Shown: positions 7,426 to 17,779, counted from the stretch's first letter. The stretch: 64,000 nucleotides of DNA from Polaribacter aquimarinus (GCF_003129485.1 NZ_QFFG01000001.1:558001-622000); one strand, 5' to 3'. A program made the numbers and translations. Notes: generated from the letters alone by a model not told the origin.

Positions 7426-10263
7426 TTAGTTAATAAACTGAAATTCTGGCGACATTAAAACAGCCCAAAATACATCTTGTAATTGTTCTTGTTTTGGATT
7501 CTTTCCTAAAACATTAAGCATCATTGTTTTTTCTTCACTTGACGGTTCTCTATTAAATGCTTTTTGATATAAGTTTTTTACAATAACACGACTATCCTCT
7601 CCATAATTTTTTAACCACGATTGTGCTCCTTCTTCTAAGATCCCATTAAAAAACTCACCATTAGTAAGCTCTAAAGCTTGTAACAAGGTTGCTTGATCTT
7701 CTCTAGAGGTCGTTACAATTTCTCTACTGGGTCTTCCTAAAGCTTTCATAAACGGGTGTTGCTTTACCAAACTAGCACGCGCAAATTTTTCGGTGTGTGG
7801 TTTAAAAGTAAAATCTAGTAGTTGTCCCCAATTTTTAAAATTTCTAGTACTGTAATTTCTAACTTTTCTCCATGAACTATCATCATATTCAACAGCTACC
7901 CAGTTGGCTTCTGGTAACTCACGAGAACTCACCCAAGATTTATCGGACTTTAAAAGTGTACTCTTACCCGACGCATAATCTATCTTTAAAGCAAATAATA
8001 TACCTGCTGGATTTGCAATAGTACCTCCATTTTCTCCTATAATCGCTATGGTGTTTTTCCCAACTTTTAGATGACTTGTAATATCAATTTTATCAACTAC
8101 CTTCCAATTTTTATTTTGCAATATCTTTTTTCCATTAAGATAAAGGACATAAGAATTGTCAACTGAAATTAAAACTTCTCCTTTTTTTATAGTTTCTTTT
8201 GAAACATTAAATGATTTTCTAAAATATCTTTTACCAGGTTCAGGTAGTACTACTCTTCCCAACTCTTCTTCTAGATGCCATATCCGTATGGCTTTGATAT
8301 CATCTCCATTTGGATTGAATGCTACTTGTGGATATAAAGGTGCAATAATCTGACTTACAGCATCAGAGAATTGCTCCGCACTAAGTCTGCGCGTTACTGG
8401 CCCTTTAAAAACGTACTTGGTTTTTAAGTCTTCCTCTTTTTTATAATTGACCATAGGCAATTGATAAACTTTAGACGTCATGATACGCTTAATTAAATGC
8501 TTTAAATCTGAGCCTGAATCTATAAAATCTGCTGACAACCAATCTAGCACCATAGCATCCCATGGCGTATTATCCATTTCATCTAAAGGTTCAACTATAC
8601 CACGTCCCATCAATCTGTCCCAAAACCTATTGGCAATGGTTCTGTAAAGCCTTCCATTAGCTCTCTGAACCATCACTTCTGATAGTTTTAATAATCTATC
8701 TTTAACCGTTTCACCATCAACACTTCCTAATTCTGGATATAGAAAATTTGGTTTAGCGAGTTTACCTATGGGTTTATCACATCTATTCAACTCTAGAATA
8801 GAATCAGAAAAAATTGTTGCAAATCCGTAGGCTTGATCTAAGGTTAGATTGCTGATGAAACTGTTATGACATGAAGCACATTTTACATTAACCCCCATAA
8901 GAGATTGGCCAATATTCTGTGCAGCTTGCATTTCTGTTCTTTGACTTGCATTAACAACACCTCTCCATTTTATGCCTTTTATAAAACCTTCTGAACCTTT
9001 TACTGGATTTACTAACTCGGTTACTAATTGGTCATAAGATTTATTTTTCATTAGTGATGAATATAACCAATGCGTAATTTGTTTTTTACCTCCAACGCTA
9101 TAATAATCATTTCGTAATAAATCATTCCAAAAACTTAACCAATGTTGTGTATAATTTTGATTATCGTTTAACAAAGTATCAACTAATGCTTCTCTTTTGT
9201 TTGGATTGTTATCATTTATAAAATCTTTAACTACGCTTGGTTCTGGCAACAAGCCAATGGCGTCCATGTAGGCACGTCTTATAAAAGCTCTATCGTTAAT
9301 AACTTCTTGCCAATCCAGATTATTTTTATCAAAATAAATAGCTACTAATTTATCAATAGGATGAGTTATACCTTGAATATTATTAGGTAGCTCTGGCTTT
9401 ACTAAAGCTAACTCTGCTTCTGGAAAAACTTTTACTGCTTTATCTGACCAATGTGCACCTTCTTTAATCCAAAGTTTTACCAATGCTATTTCATCAGGAG
9501 TTAATAGTTTACCTTTTGTAGGCATTACCTTTTTATCATTAGCCGAAAGAATAATTCGTTTATAAATTTCACTTTCTTCAGGTTTACCGGGTACAACTGC
9601 CAATCCTGATTTACCTCCTTTAAAAACTCCTCGTTTAGTTTCAAGTACTAACTCCCCTTTTTGCTTGTTTTCACTATGACATTGATAACATTTATGTGCA
9701 AAAAGTCCTCGTACTTCTAAACTTAATTTGTCTTTTTGTAAATCCGATAATTCTGAATTCCCTTTTAATTCTGATAATAAAACACTTGATTCTTTAGCAG
9801 TGTAAACCTCTTTATTTCCTGGCAAAATTGCTGTTAAATAATCTTCTCCATGGGTTAAATTAGCTCCTAAATGTCCAGTTATAGTTAGCAATATTACAGT
9901 TATAAAAAGCATAAATCGGTATGCCTTTAAATTAATTGTAGCTTTTTTTAGAGCATTTCTTAAAATTATTGCAGTAATAAGCGACAAAACCGCTGTAGCT
10001 ATTCCTGTATATTGATGGTTATCTACCAAATTTCCAGAATATTCATCTTGTGTTTTTAGAAACCAACCAAAAAGTGCTGAAAAAACAGCAAAACCTGCAC
10101 CAATATAAACCATATAATTGATGCCTTCTCTAAGTCCTTTTCGTTTACCTCCTATAGTTCGAATTTCTAATAGTAATGCAACAACCAAAAGACCTACTGG
10201 AAAATGTACAAATAGTGGATGCAAGCGCCCTAAAAATTGTAATACCCAATTTGAAGTATCCAT
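7426..10263 (-). CDS. Membrane c-type cytochrome, DUF2231-PSCyt-DUF1549/DUF1553, with inserted carbohydrate-binding-like domain
   Basis: Residues 1-140 hold four membrane helices of the DUF2231 type. A cytochrome-like domain follows with haem site CYQCH at 192-196 and a possible distal ligand M247 (MPTKG). DUF1549-like sequence spans about 300-500 and contains a second site, CASCH, at 462-466. DUF1553-like sequence begins near 530 and resumes at about 820-945. Between them, at about 670-815, lies a jelly-roll segment (SVDNSYVLYLNGKK...LKVGKNTIAI...SDKSW) resembling the lectin-like domain of GH78 rhamnosidases. It is probably anchored in the inner membrane with the haem domains in the periplasm. 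It is the first gene of a three-gene unit with DUF1501 and NHL genes. The electron partner and substrate are unknown. Confidence 0.82.
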   Translation of the reverse strand: MDTSNWVLQFLGRLHPLFVHFPVGLLVVALLLEIRTIGGKRKGLREGINYMVYIGAGFAVFSALFGWFLKTQDEYSGNLVDNHQYTGIATAVLSLITAIILRNALKKATINLKAYRFMLFITVILLTITGHLGANLTHGEDYLTAILPGNKEVYTAKESSVLLSELKGNSELSDLQKDKLSLEVRGLFAHKCYQCHSENKQKGELVLETKRGVFKGGKSGLAVVPGKPEESEIYKRIILSANDKKVMPTKGKLLTPDEIALVKLWIKEGAHWSDKAVKVFPEAELALVKPELPNNIQGITHPIDKLVAIYFDKNNLDWQEVINDRAFIRRAYMDAIGLLPEPSVVKDFINDNNPNKREALVDTLLNDNQNYTQHWLSFWNDLLRNDYYSVGGKKQITHWLYSSLMKNKSYDQLVTELVNPVKGSEGFIKGIKWRGVVNASQRTEMQAAQNIGQSLMGVNVKCASCHNSFISNLTLDQAYGFATIFSDSILELNRCDKPIGKLAKPNFLYPELGSVDGETVKDRLLKLSEVMVQRANGRLYRTIANRFWDRLMGRGIVEPLDEMDNTPWDAMVLDWLSADFIDSGSDLKHLIKRIMTSKVYQLPMVNYKKEEDLKTKYVFKGPVTRRLSAEQFSDAVSQIIAPLYPQVAFNPNGDDIKAIRIWHLEEELGRVVLPEPGKRYFRKSFNVSKETIKKGEVLISVDNSYVLYLNGKKILQNKNWKVVDKIDITSHLKVGKNTIAIIGENGGTIANPAGILFALKIDYASGKSTLLKSDKSWVSSRELPEANWVAVEYDDSSWRKVRNYSTRNFKNWGQLLDFTFKPHTEKFARASLVKQHPFMKALGRPSREIVTTSREDQATLLQALELTNGEFFNGILEEGAQSWLKNYGEDSRVIVKNLYQKAFNREPSSEEKTMMLNVLGKNPKQEQLQDVFWAVLMSPEFQFIN

Positions 10264-10287
10264 AAATTATTCAAATAATATTGATTC

Positions 10288-10322
10288 TAAAATTATTTTA
10301 TATTTTTTTTTAGATTATCCTG
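10288..10322 (-). promoter_or_regulatory. Single ATCCTG box with -7-like element before the cytochrome unit
   Basis: ATCCTG lies at 10317-10322, and TAATTTTA (minus strand, 10288-10295) begins 21 bases further on, the same spacing as at the other box promoters. The second box is missing; instead CCTG...CAGG makes a short inverted repeat (10319-10332). The site lies between the rhaT stop and the cytochrome start, so it may be an internal promoter. Confidence 0.4.
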
Positions 10323-10342
10323 TTGTGTCAGGTTGATTAAAT

Positions 10343-11395
10343 CTAAATAGAATTTCCAACACCCACTAATACAACGGAAAGAATAATTACTATAATTCCG
10401 GTTGTTATAGTTAATTTTGTTTTTTTAGCTACACCAAACCATTCTTTTCTATAAATCCCCCAAAGATTAGCCGTTAAAATAATGGTGGACATATGTAAAA
10501 TCCAAGAACTAGCACCATTACCTAATTTGCTTTCTCCCATACCATAAAAGAAAAATTGTAAAAACCATATGGTGCCTGCCAAAGCAGAAAACAAAAGATT
10601 TTTACGAATTGGAGTATTTGTATTGATAAAATCTTTGTATGATTTTTTTTTGATACTCAACATGGTAGTCCAAACTAAATTAGTTGCTAAACCACCCCAA
10701 AGTATCACTACAAACGTCACATTATTGGCAAATAGATGATCATAGCCTGCAGCAACTGCTGCATCTGCTAAAGGTTTCCCTACTTCTATACCAAAACTAA
10801 AAAATGAACTTAATATACCTGAAAGCACAGCAACTATTAACCCTTTTACCAAATTAAATTCTGTTACGCTCTTCTTTTTTTCTTCTTCAGAAAGTTCTTT
10901 TTCCTTTAACATACCTGCTTTTCCACAAATTGCAATACCTATTAAACAAACTAAAACACCAAGCAAAACGACTCTTCCTCCTGAAGAAGATATCATATCT
11001 GTAAAAGATATTTTACCATCTTGAGGATTTAAATTATAATAAATTGAGGGTACAACAGCCCCAAATGCTGCACAAAACCCTAGAACTACTGAATTACCTA
11101 AAGACATCCCTAGATAACGTACTCCAAGGCCGTAAGACAAACCACCAACTCCCCAAAGTAGCCCCATTAAAAATGTAAAACCTAAAATTATGCTTGAACT
11201 TGATGCAATGATATCTACAAAACCAGGAACCGTTAAATAAGCAGCTATTGGAGGTACAATAAGCCAAGACATAACACCTCCTACCATCCAGTAGGTTTCC
11301 CATGCCCAACCTTTTACTTTATTGTATGGCATATAAAAACTTCCTGCGGCTACGCCTCCTAAAGAATGAAATATAACCCCTAATATTGCTTGCAT
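10343..11395 (-). CDS. rhaT: L-rhamnose/proton symporter RhaT
   Basis: This inner-membrane permease imports L-rhamnose, the expected end product of the many rhamnosidases in the block. The protein has about ten hydrophobic helices and 350 residues, close to the 344 of the Escherichia coli protein. It matches the family in its opening (ILGVIFHSLGGVAAGSFYMP), in WAWETYWMVGGVMSW near residue 31, and in WGVGGLSYGLGVRYLGMSLG near residue 81. It lies 24 bases after a sulfatase gene and upstream of the cytochrome unit. No rhamnose kinase or aldolase is in the window, so intracellular catabolism must be encoded elsewhere. Confidence 0.92.
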   Translation of the reverse strand: MQAILGVIFHSLGGVAAGSFYMPYNKVKGWAWETYWMVGGVMSWLIVPPIAAYLTVPGFVDIIASSSSIILGFTFLMGLLWGVGGLSYGLGVRYLGMSLGNSVVLGFCAAFGAVVPSIYYNLNPQDGKISFTDMISSSGGRVVLLGVLVCLIGIAICGKAGMLKEKELSEEEKKKSVTEFNLVKGLIVAVLSGILSSFFSFGIEVGKPLADAAVAAGYDHLFANNVTFVVILWGGLATNLVWTTMLSIKKKSYKDFINTNTPIRKNLLFSALAGTIWFLQFFFYGMGESKLGNGASSWILHMSTIILTANLWGIYRKEWFGVAKKTKLTITTGIIVIILSVVLVGVGNSI

Positions 11396-11419
11396 AACTT
11401 TTGAATATAAAATTTATTA

Positions 11420-12808
11420 TTATAATTTACTTATGTATTCTGGATTTTTAGTTGTTGGTATTGGCGCATTGGTATCTTTCCACCATTGTTTTAACAACGT
11501 TAATAATTCAGTTGCTTTTTCAGGATTTACTTCTGAAAGATTATTTCTTTCTCCTATATCTTCAGATAAATTATACAACTCAATAGCATTGTCTTCAAAG
11601 TAATAATGAAGTTTCCAATCCCCTTTTCTTACTACAGATCCTGGACGCGTTCTAAATAAAGGATCACGATTTTCGTTATCGTTTACATTATAAGCCTGTA
11701 AATAAATAGGGAAATGCCAAAATAAAGGACGTTCAAAAACTTCTACTTCTTTTTCTAAAACAGGTGATAAATTATTACCATCCAATTGAAGTGAGCTAGC
11801 ATCAATACCTGCATATTGCAATACCGTTGGAAAAATATCTAAATTCGTTATCGGAATTTCACTCTTCGTATTCGGTTGAATCTTACTATTTAATACAAAG
11901 AAAAAAGGCTCTCTAATACCACCTTCATAATAGCTACCTTTTCCTGCTCTTAATGGTTTTTGTTTCGTAATTCCATACAAACCGCCATTGTCGGAAGTAA
12001 AAACAATTAAGGTATTCTCTAAAAGAGACCTTTCTTTTAGCTTATTGATAAGTAGTCCTATGTTTCTATCTAGATTATCTACCATAGAAGCATATTCCGC
12101 GTTACCTTGACCTTGCCAAGGTGTTTTTTTCTCATATTTAGGAACAATACTGTCTATTGGCATTATAGGCACATGAACTGCATAAGGCGAATAGTTCAAA
12201 TAAAAAGGTTTTTGAACAGTATCTACAAACTTTAAAGCATTTTCCATCACCAAATCAGTCAAATATTGGCTATTGCCTTTTTCTATCTTTACATTTTTAT
12301 AGGGTGGATAATAACTTCTGGGTAGACCATTGTGTCCTCCAGCAATATTTACATCAAATCCATATTCTAGAGGATTATCACTTAAATGCCACTTTCCTGC
12401 ATGACAGGTTATATAGCCATTTTCGTGCAACACCTCTGGTAAAATATGATGTTCTGGTGATAAAGTATGAGTGTTTTTAATAGGGATTATTTTTCTGTCT
12501 TCAGATTTACCTCTAGTTGACGGACTCACTGTATAAACCCCATGACGTGGTGCCCATTGCCCAGTCATTAAATTAGCTCTACTAGGGGCACAATTGGAAG
12601 CAGATGCATACCCATTTGTAAATACCATTCCTAAGCTAGATAGGTAATCTATATTAGGTGTTTCATAGTATTTGCTTCCCATAAAACCAACATCTTTCCA
12701 GCCCATATCATCAACATTTATAATGATTATGTTTGGTACTACATTCTCTTTTTTTGTAGCACATGCTACACTAATTAATACTAATATGTACAAAGGTATT
12801 TTTCGCAT
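11420..12808 (-). CDS. S1-family sulfatase lipoprotein (CAPSR type)
   Basis: This is an exported sulfatase that probably removes ester sulfate from glycan fragments in the periplasm or at the outer membrane. The signal ends in a lipobox-like SVAC (C16). The metal-binding start NVDDMGW is at 31-37. The formylglycine motif CAPSR is at 73-77, so C73 must be oxidised by a maturase not found in this window. Other S1 signatures are GKWHLSDN near residue 140 and FTSDNGG near residue 268. The C-terminal part has the common ending with SEDIGERNNLS. It lies 64 bases after the GH106 gene and 24 before rhaT. Subfamily and the sulfate position removed cannot be told by eye. Confidence 0.9.
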   Translation of the reverse strand: MRKIPLYILVLISVACATKKENVVPNIIIINVDDMGWKDVGFMGSKYYETPNIDYLSSLGMVFTNGYASASNCAPSRANLMTGQWAPRHGVYTVSPSTRGKSEDRKIIPIKNTHTLSPEHHILPEVLHENGYITCHAGKWHLSDNPLEYGFDVNIAGGHNGLPRSYYPPYKNVKIEKGNSQYLTDLVMENALKFVDTVQKPFYLNYSPYAVHVPIMPIDSIVPKYEKKTPWQGQGNAEYASMVDNLDRNIGLLINKLKERSLLENTLIVFTSDNGGLYGITKQKPLRAGKGSYYEGGIREPFFFVLNSKIQPNTKSEIPITNLDIFPTVLQYAGIDASSLQLDGNNLSPVLEKEVEVFERPLFWHFPIYLQAYNVNDNENRDPLFRTRPGSVVRKGDWKLHYYFEDNAIELYNLSEDIGERNNLSEVNPEKATELLTLLKQWWKDTNAPIPTTKNPEYISKL

Positions 12809-12872
12809 TGTATTTTAATTTATGAGCTAATTTAAAATATAAATCAACTTCAATAGACTTTATTTTAATTTT

Positions 12873-15800
12873 CTATAACTTCTTGACTTTTGAAACAATA
12901 ATTCTAACCGGACCTATTAAACCAGAGGGCAACAATTCTGAGTTTTTATTGTAATGTTTAAACCCAGCTAAAGTTATACGTTCTGTTGGTCTATTGGTAT
13001 TGTTTAAAAGCCACTTGGGCCAATCTTTTATATGTGGTCCTCTGCGCTCGTAATCTAACTCCATCTGCTCGTCGCCAATTAATCTATTTGGCCAAAGGTT
13101 AGTAATTTTTACTTCAAGTGTGTTGGTGCCCTTTAAGATTGCATTATCAAGATTGATTCTGTATGGGGTTTTCCATAAAATTCCAAGGTTTTCTCCATTA
13201 AGAATCACTTCAGCAATTACCATAACATTACTTAAATCTAATTCAAAAGAATAACACGATTTTATAAGTTTTGTAGGGATTTGAAACTCTTTTTTATAGC
13301 TAGCTGTCCCCGAAAAGTAACGAATATCTTTTTCTGAAGCAACCGACCAAGAAATTAATTGATTAAATGTAGTTTCTAAAATATCTTTGTTTATTAGTGG
13401 GAAGCTTACTTGCCAATCATTAGAGATATCAATAGGTTTAGGTATCGATTTTACTTTTAATGTTTTCGTTTTTCCTTTTGACGAACGATAGGTTATTTCA
13501 CCAGTATAAGGGGTAACCCAAGCAACTCCATTGTTGTCGTAAATTATTTTAGATTTAGGTCTTTCCTGTGTCAACTTTAGAATATTTCCTTCAGAAACAA
13601 TAATGCTTTTCTTTTCGTTATTAATCGTATAGCTAACACGTAAAGAGTTCTTAGTATCATTTTTTTCTTTTAAAAAACGATCGTTTACAGAAATTTCATA
13701 AGTACCAGATTCTACGATTGATTTTACTTTTTCTGTAACATCGTAAATAGGTTTGTTAGAAGGAATGCTATTTATTCCTCTCGCAAATTTTCCGAAGACC
13801 GCTTTTACAACGACTAATTTTCCTTTGTTGGTAGCATCTATATGTAACCACTCTTTTTCCATGGCATTTTTTTCGTGTAGCGTTTCACCAACTTTATATT
13901 GAACACGTAATTCTTTTTTATAGCCAGGTGCTGGGTCTCCAGAACAAAGACTGCGAGTTGCATGTATCGATAATTTATTATCAACAACGCTTTTTGCAAC
14001 TTTTTCTGTAACATCAACCAAGCCATCAGGTAAAAATGTTCCGTATTCAGCTTTTATGATTTTTAGAGTAGAAGGAGAAGTTGATTTAGGTTTTTGAGTA
14101 GTGATGGCAGCACTTACAATGTGATCTTCTGAAGTTATAGGTTCTTTAAACACAACAAATACAGAGCCTTGAGATTCAAAAGGAATTGATACTGTTGTGG
14201 TACCATCACCATTGTTTTTCCATACTGAAGCATTAGTAATTTCTCCTGTTTCTGCATTCCAAAGTTCTGGTTGTTTTCCTGTAACTCGAAAACGACAGTC
14301 TAATTCTCGACTTTCTTTTTTTGAATTTACTACAAAATAGATGTCGCTATTTTTAGTTTTTCTGTGAATAAAATCGATAGCGGCATCGGTATCGTTTTCA
14401 ATTGAAAAATCTGGAAGCAATACCCAGTTTTTTAAAACATCTAAAATCGAGTTGTCTTTAACAATACCCGAATTCCATAAATTATCAGCTAACTCAACTA
14501 CCTTTTCATCGCAAGTAGGATACTTTTCAAGACTTGGCGATTTTTTTGGTTTTGAGCCAATAATTTGTGCGCCCAAGTTAGCTAATTCTTTAATTTTAGT
14601 TAGTGTTTTTGGTGTCATCCATTCAATTGAAGGCAATACCAAAACTTTGTATTTTTCTCCTACAGAAGTTTGAATAAGACCGTCTTTTACTGTTAATGTA
14701 TGTATTTTGTTTGACCCAATCACATCATAATCATATCCAAGTTCTTTTATTTCTGGCATTAAAAGCGCATCATTTGGAGATGCCTCTCCTGTAAAAACCA
14801 AGACATCGGCTACCGAGGTGCCTTGTTGTAGTAAAAACTGACCTCTGCTAATATAATTTACAAAAGGTTTACTCTGATTCCACCATGTATTTAAACGGTT
14901 AAAATCTGTTCCAAAAACCTGTAAAGTCAATCCAGGTCCAACATTCCAAGGTTGATGTACATAACAATGAAAAACAAAACGGTTGATACCTTGTGCCCAG
15001 GCCAAGTCGCCCATCGCTTTTAGTGTACCTGGGTGTTGGTTCCAGCCGCCCATACCCGTAAAAGATTCTGCTTCGGCAATGGGGCTTCCATTTAATTTGG
15101 CAATCGAAGCAACAAATTTAGGCGAGTCAAAAAACGCCAAACTTCCACTCCAAAATTCAGACATCACCACATCAGCAGTTGCACCAACTTGCATGCTATC
15201 AAATGGTCCCCAGTAAGGTTCTGTAGAAAATTGCATGCCGTTTTTATGGCAAAGTTCTCCGAAATAACCGTAATAATTCTTAGCGATTAAATCTCCAATC
15301 GTACGTCTAAAATCCCATAGAAATCGTTCAGTTTCTTCGCCACTTTCTATATAGTAACCGGCTAAAGCGGGTAAATATGCTTTACAGTTGTAAGAACGAA
15401 GGGTTTTAAATTCTTCTGCAAAATTTGCTGTCCAGTTTGTTGTACCTACCTCGTAGCTATCAATATGGCATCTTGTAACAGCAGTACCTATTAAAGTGTC
15501 TAATTTTTTAATAATCGGCTGTATGCCTCCTTGCCAAAAAATATCTACAGCCTTTTTGTTCATTTTATCACACTCTAAACCGCGTCCGCCATCACTCGGA
15601 AAACGATTTTTTTCGCCGGTAGGCGTGTGTCCAATACGTAAAATAACCCATTCGCCTTTAGGTACTTGCCATTTTAAGACCCCATCTTTAGTAAGTTTTG
15701 ATGTCAAATCAATAATTTCTGCTTTTTTAACTATTGCCAAATCAGAAACATTCTTATTATCAGGCGTTAGGTGATTTCTAACTTTATGCGAAAGAATTTT

Positions 15801-16355
15801 TGTATCTAATTCGTCAATTCTTTGATCGTTTTTAGGTTTAGGAAAAGCAAGAATTGCAATATCTTTATAATAATTTAGGTGGGTTTTAGGTTGAGGCAGT
15901 TTAGCATTAAATGTGTTGTTCCCAGTGTACACTATTTCAGAAAAAACCAATTCTTGCATGGCATATTCTGGGGTGATTGATGGTCCGCCCGTTGACGACC
16001 AACCAGCACCATTATGAAAACTCAACTCGAGTTCTAGTCGTTTGGCCTCCGAGGCTGCAAAATGAAATAAATCTAGCCATGACGTACTTAAATAATCAGC
16101 AAAACCTTTTGGATTTCCTAAGTTTACATTAAAAATCAGAGCACCCTGAATGCCTACGTTTTTCATAGCTTCTAGGTCGGCTGTTATACCTTCTTTTGTA
16201 ACGTTTCCGTTTATCCAAAACCACATAGTACGTGGTTTCGCAGATGCTGGTGGATTCTGAAAATTTTGTTCTAAGGATATACTTTGGGCAATTAAACCTG
16301 GCACAAATAAACTCAGAACTAACCCTAAAAACAGCGTTTTATATAGTATTTTCAT
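12873..16355 (-). CDS. GH106 alpha-L-rhamnosidase (divergent, short N-terminal part)
   Basis: This is a large secreted enzyme that probably releases terminal L-rhamnose. Residues 1-23 are a signal peptide. The GH106 opening (RTMWFWINGNVTKEGI) is near residue 43. Two acidic motifs match those of the family: DSYE near residue 303 and AEAESFTG near residue 427. In the other two GH106 proteins of the window the same motifs fall near 457-470 and 588-608, so this copy lacks about 150 residues of an inserted domain before the first motif. It instead carries a long extra region at about 720-960. A galactose-binding-like sandwich with LNGENLGILWKTPYRI and a closing LPSGLIGPVRI ends the protein. The stop is 64 bases before the sulfatase start. 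Confidence 0.85.
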   Translation of the reverse strand: MKILYKTLFLGLVLSLFVPGLIAQSISLEQNFQNPPASAKPRTMWFWINGNVTKEGITADLEAMKNVGIQGALIFNVNLGNPKGFADYLSTSWLDLFHFAASEAKRLELELSFHNGAGWSSTGGPSITPEYAMQELVFSEIVYTGNNTFNAKLPQPKTHLNYYKDIAILAFPKPKNDQRIDELDTKILSHKVRNHLTPDNKNVSDLAIVKKAEIIDLTSKLTKDGVLKWQVPKGEWVILRIGHTPTGEKNRFPSDGGRGLECDKMNKKAVDIFWQGGIQPIIKKLDTLIGTAVTRCHIDSYEVGTTNWTANFAEEFKTLRSYNCKAYLPALAGYYIESGEETERFLWDFRRTIGDLIAKNYYGYFGELCHKNGMQFSTEPYWGPFDSMQVGATADVVMSEFWSGSLAFFDSPKFVASIAKLNGSPIAEAESFTGMGGWNQHPGTLKAMGDLAWAQGINRFVFHCYVHQPWNVGPGLTLQVFGTDFNRLNTWWNQSKPFVNYISRGQFLLQQGTSVADVLVFTGEASPNDALLMPEIKELGYDYDVIGSNKIHTLTVKDGLIQTSVGEKYKVLVLPSIEWMTPKTLTKIKELANLGAQIIGSKPKKSPSLEKYPTCDEKVVELADNLWNSGIVKDNSILDVLKNWVLLPDFSIENDTDAAIDFIHRKTKNSDIYFVVNSKKESRELDCRFRVTGKQPELWNAETGEITNASVWKNNGDGTTTVSIPFESQGSVFVVFKEPITSEDHIVSAAITTQKPKSTSPSTLKIIKAEYGTFLPDGLVDVTEKVAKSVVDNKLSIHATRSLCSGDPAPGYKKELRVQYKVGETLHEKNAMEKEWLHIDATNKGKLVVVKAVFGKFARGINSIPSNKPIYDVTEKVKSIVESGTYEISVNDRFLKEKNDTKNSLRVSYTINNEKKSIIVSEGNILKLTQERPKSKIIYDNNGVAWVTPYTGEITYRSSKGKTKTLKVKSIPKPIDISNDWQVSFPLINKDILETTFNQLISWSVASEKDIRYFSGTASYKKEFQIPTKLIKSCYSFELDLSNVMVIAEVILNGENLGILWKTPYRINLDNAILKGTNTLEVKITNLWPNRLIGDEQMELDYERRGPHIKDWPKWLLNNTNRPTERITLAGFKHYNKNSELLPSGLIGPVRIIVSKVKKL

Positions 16356-16366
16356 CCTTTTTATCT

Positions 16367-17779
16367 TTAACAGATTCTAACTACTCTAAGATTTAATATT
16401 TTTCCTAATTTATCAATTTTGTTTGCAATATGACCTACACCAATAGCACAATGATGAGATGGACCTTGTTTAGACCACTCATTCATAAAAGCTCTTGCTC
16501 CTATTGAAAACCGGTAACGACTATTTGTATTTCCTATTTGTAATATTGGCCCTTCAACTGATTCTCCTTCAGCAACCAATAAAAACACATCATCTTTACC
16601 TTCAACAACAGACAACAAAGTTACTGGGCCGTGTTTTACCGTCATTTGAATGGACAAGCCTTTTCCTGGTTTTCCGTGATATACAGGCAAAGGCACCAAC
16701 TGTACGTTGCCTTCTGCAATAGCAAAATGTGCTGGCCCATCATGCCCCAGCATAACGATATCATCATTAAAATCCATGGCATAGAATTCTGAAAACGAAC
16801 CACCTACCCCAAAAGCATCCATAATTTTCATGGCTTGGGCATTTTTCACTTCATATTCGCCTGCAACTGGCACATTTTTTCCTGTTAATAAGGTGTTTCC
16901 TGCAATTACGGACGTTACTATATTTTCATATTCATTAGCAGTTTCACCTTCGTAATAATAAGCCATGGAACCTAGATTATGATTTTCAACCAATTTATCT
17001 AAAGCTATTGAGGTTTTTGCTGCGCGTACCAATTCTTCTTCTTCACAAGCATCAATCACTTCAAAGGTACTTTGGAATTCAGTTATTTTTTCATCAACCT
17101 CGTCATCTGTGACTGCATCTCTGTACTTTTTCACCTCACACATTTCGACAATTTCTATATGCGTTCCAAAAGCTGAAGATTGTTTTGTTAAATCGGAATA
17201 TACGTCTAACATACCTGCATAATAATGTCCTAAAACACCGAGTCTATTATTTTGCATTATCGAAGCGACTTTTGTAGCATCTATCCAATCCTGAATTTCG
17301 TCCCAAACTACTTGCTCTCCTAAATAACCTGTTACAAATTCGTAATCTATTCCTGCACGATTAAAAACATTTGCAAACTCTGGCACAGAACAAGCTTGAC
17401 AATGTGCTAACCATTCACCTGTCATTTTTCCACGATCTCCCAAAGCATTAAAACTCTCATAATCAATAGCTGCTACAGGTTGAATATTTAAAATCACTAC
17501 CGGACATTTTACTTTCTGAACCACAGGTAAAACTGTAGATGATAAGGCATAGGTAGATATATATAAAAACAAGATATCTACATCTTCTGTTTTTAATATC
17601 TGAGCTTTTTCTCTTGCTACCACTGGAGAATCTACCAAACCAACATTGACTACCTTAGCTCCAAAACTTTCCATTTTAGTTGCTATTTGTTGTTGATAAC
17701 CTTCTAACCGTTCTAATAAGCCTTCAAATTGCGGCCAATAGGTATCTAAGCCAATACCAAATAATCCTACTTTTATCAT
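16367..17779 (-). CDS. L-fucose/L-arabinose isomerase-family protein
   Basis: This is a cytoplasmic protein with no signal peptide. It shows the fold pattern of sugar isomerases related to L-fucose and L-arabinose isomerase: an N-terminal Rossmann-like region (VGLFGIGLDTYWPQF), the segment LFLYISTYALSS near residue 70-82, and an acidic C-terminal half with GHDGPAH near residue 343. Such genes are common in Bacteroidota sugar loci. It could interconvert an aldose and ketose released from the glycan, for example rhamnose, fucose or xylose. The substrate cannot be assigned. It is the only clearly cytoplasmic sugar-metabolising enzyme of the block and sits between a sulfatase gene (34 bases) and the GH106 gene (11 bases). 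Confidence 0.75.
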   Translation of the reverse strand: MIKVGLFGIGLDTYWPQFEGLLERLEGYQQQIATKMESFGAKVVNVGLVDSPVVAREKAQILKTEDVDILFLYISTYALSSTVLPVVQKVKCPVVILNIQPVAAIDYESFNALGDRGKMTGEWLAHCQACSVPEFANVFNRAGIDYEFVTGYLGEQVVWDEIQDWIDATKVASIMQNNRLGVLGHYYAGMLDVYSDLTKQSSAFGTHIEIVEMCEVKKYRDAVTDDEVDEKITEFQSTFEVIDACEEEELVRAAKTSIALDKLVENHNLGSMAYYYEGETANEYENIVTSVIAGNTLLTGKNVPVAGEYEVKNAQAMKIMDAFGVGGSFSEFYAMDFNDDIVMLGHDGPAHFAIAEGNVQLVPLPVYHGKPGKGLSIQMTVKHGPVTLLSVVEGKDDVFLLVAEGESVEGPILQIGNTNSRYRFSIGARAFMNEWSKQGPSHHCAIGVGHIANKIDKLGKILNLRVVRIC

